DNA of 13,286 bases from an uncultured Clostridia bacterium (GTDB lineage: Bacteria; Bacillota; Clostridia; Christensenellales; Borkfalkiaceae), in assembly GCA_958419945.1 (NCBI GenBank), contig CATZIC010000055.1:1-13286 (forward strand), given 5' to 3'. How positions within the stretch are numbered: position 1 is the first letter of the stretch; the number at the start of each line of letters is the position of its first letter. Positions 12,205 to 13,286 of this stretch are shown in pieces. A program made the translations under genes and the position numbers. The notes beneath the pieces were generated by a model, which saw only the letters and a list, made by a program, of their open reading frames with translations, was not told where the DNA came from and made no database searches.

Positions 12205-13286
12205 GTATTACGACGAACTGTTAAAGGAAGTAAAAGAGGACTTTAACCGCCGAAGAGAGGAGAGAAGAAGCTTAGAGCAGCAGTGGAATCTCAACGTCAA
12301 TTATCTTTCCGGTAATCAGTACTGCGAAATCTCGCCGAGCGGGGACGTTTTGGAAGAGGAAAACTATTACTATTGGCAAAACAGAAACGTTTATAACCAC
12401 ATTGCGCCGATAGTGGAAACAAGGCTTGCAAAACTTTCCCGTGTCCGTCCGGATATGAGCGTAAGGGCGTCGGGGTCGGAGGACAGCGACCTGAAAGCGG
12501 CAAAGATTGCTTCCGACATTTTAAAAGCCACTTCGGGAAGAATCGATCTCGACTCGGTAATTTCCAAAGCTACGCTGTGGAGCGAAACTTTAGGTACCGC
12601 CTTTTATAAAGTAATGTGGAACGGCGAAAAGGGACGCTTAATAGGAGAAATCGATGGGCAAAGGGTAAAGGAAGGGGACGTGGACGTTATAGCGGTTTCC
12701 CCATTCGAAATCTTTCCCGACAGTCTGTTTAAGGAGGAAATAACCGACCTTAAAAGCATAATCCACGCCCGTGCAATGGACGTAAAGGACATAGAAAGCA
12801 TTTACGGAGTAAAGGTGGAAGGCGGGGATATCGACGTGTTTTCTCTTTCCTCGGTCGCAAAAGGCAGCGTCGGAAAGCTCAGTAAAATCACAAACGGCGT
12901 AATTCACGACGCCCAACTTGTAATCGAGCGTTACGAAAAGCCGTGCAGAGAGTTTCCGGAAGGAAGAATCGTAACTATTGCGGGCGACAAAATTTTGAAC
13001 GTTTCCGAACTTCCGTATATGAACGGCAACGACGGCGCAAGGGATTTTCCTTTTATAAAACAGACCTGCATCCAGCAGGCGGGTATGTTTTTCGGCACCA
13101 GCGTCATCGAGAGGATAATACCCCTGCAAAGAGCGTATAACGCCGTCAAAAACAGAAAGCACGAGTTTCTAAACAGAATAAGCATGGGGGTTATCGCGGT
13201 CGAAGACGGATCTTTGGATACAGACGAACTTACCGAGGACGGACTGCAACCCGGCAAGGTAATCGTGTACAGGCAGGGCTCGAACC
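12182..13286 (+). CDS. Phage portal protein (P22-type), cut by the window end
   Basis: The frame is open from ATG 12182 to the last base, 368 codons, with no stop. AGGTGAAAACT before the ATG is the ribosome-binding site, inside the end of the preceding gene. The N-terminus (MKPSKENKYYDELLKEVKEDF then RRREERRSLEQQWNLN) and the segment NVNYLSGNQYCEISPSG, followed by NRNVYNHIAPIVETRLAKLSRVRPDM, match the P22/Phi29-like portal pattern: a helix, a WxxN-x-x-YxxGNQ stretch, then N-x-x-x-P-x-I-E-x-R. Later comes the conserved wing and stem region FPFIKQTCIQQAGMFFGTSVIERIIPLQRAYNAVKNR. Portals form a 12-subunit ring at one capsid vertex and dock the terminase encoded three genes upstream. About 150-300 residues are probably missing on the right. 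The reading frame shows no frameshift. Confidence 0.9.
   Translation, partial: MKPSKENKYYDELLKEVKEDFNRRREERRSLEQQWNLNVNYLSGNQYCEISPSGDVLEEENYYYWQNRNVYNHIAPIVETRLAKLSRVRPDMSVRASGSEDSDLKAAKIASDILKATSGRIDLDSVISKATLWSETLGTAFYKVMWNGEKGRLIGEIDGQRVKEGDVDVIAVSPFEIFPDSLFKEEITDLKSIIHARAMDVKDIESIYGVKVEGGDIDVFSLSSVAKGSVGKLSKITNGVIHDAQLVIERYEKPCREFPEGRIVTIAGDKILNVSELPYMNGNDGARDFPFIKQTCIQQAGMFFGTSVIERIIPLQRAYNAVKNRKHEFLNRISMGVIAVEDGSLDTDELTEDGLQPGKVIVYRQGSN

Noticed and set aside
12297..13257. Several minus-strand open frames opposite the portal gene
   Set aside because: They are antisense shadows of the portal frame, which is continuous, well-composed and recognisable.

Overview
The window looks like chromosome of a spore-forming member of the Clostridia (Firmicutes). 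It carries a SpoIIID regulator, a sporulation-type polysaccharide deacetylase with the SFDxAWG motif, a YdbS/YdbT-type bacterial PH-domain pair, purine-rich Shine-Dalgarno sites and many T-tailed intrinsic terminators. I cannot place it to genus; an uncultured gut-type lineage is a guess.

Layout. Bases 1-408 hold the possible tail of a plus-strand gene, a folded copy of an intergenic repeat and two terminators. Bases 409-2401 (minus) are a two-gene membrane operon, ydbS then ydbT, with a clear promoter at 2441-2469. Bases 2470-2736 carry three more copies of the repeat core. Next is rplS (L19, plus) with its own promoter and a leader that can hide its ribosome-binding site, converging on spoIIID (minus). 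spoIIID is divergent from a polysaccharide deacetylase gene, which is followed by a tandem-OB-fold SSB protein. trmO (tRNA t6A37 methyltransferase) stands alone with a near-consensus promoter.

Bases 6169-10258 hold two minus-strand genes for secreted proteins anchored by one C-terminal membrane helix. One is a large propeller-like protein and the other a short one, and both carry SH3-like modules. Between them, on the plus strand, lies a 146-residue protein with a sigma-region-4-like helix-turn-helix. The gap at 8608-8935 is dense in signals: a promoter for the large surface protein, a terminator-like hairpin, a LexA-type SOS box just downstream of a second minus-strand promoter (together outlining a roughly 60-nt RNA), and a promoter for the 146-residue gene.

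From 10325 to the right edge is a tightly packed phage head module on the plus strand: terminase large subunit, a 95-residue protein that appears to start at ATT, a 60-residue four-cysteine protein, and a P22-type portal gene cut by the window end. No integrase, repressor, small terminase or att site is visible, so the block is either the late end of a prophage or a domesticated phage-like cluster.
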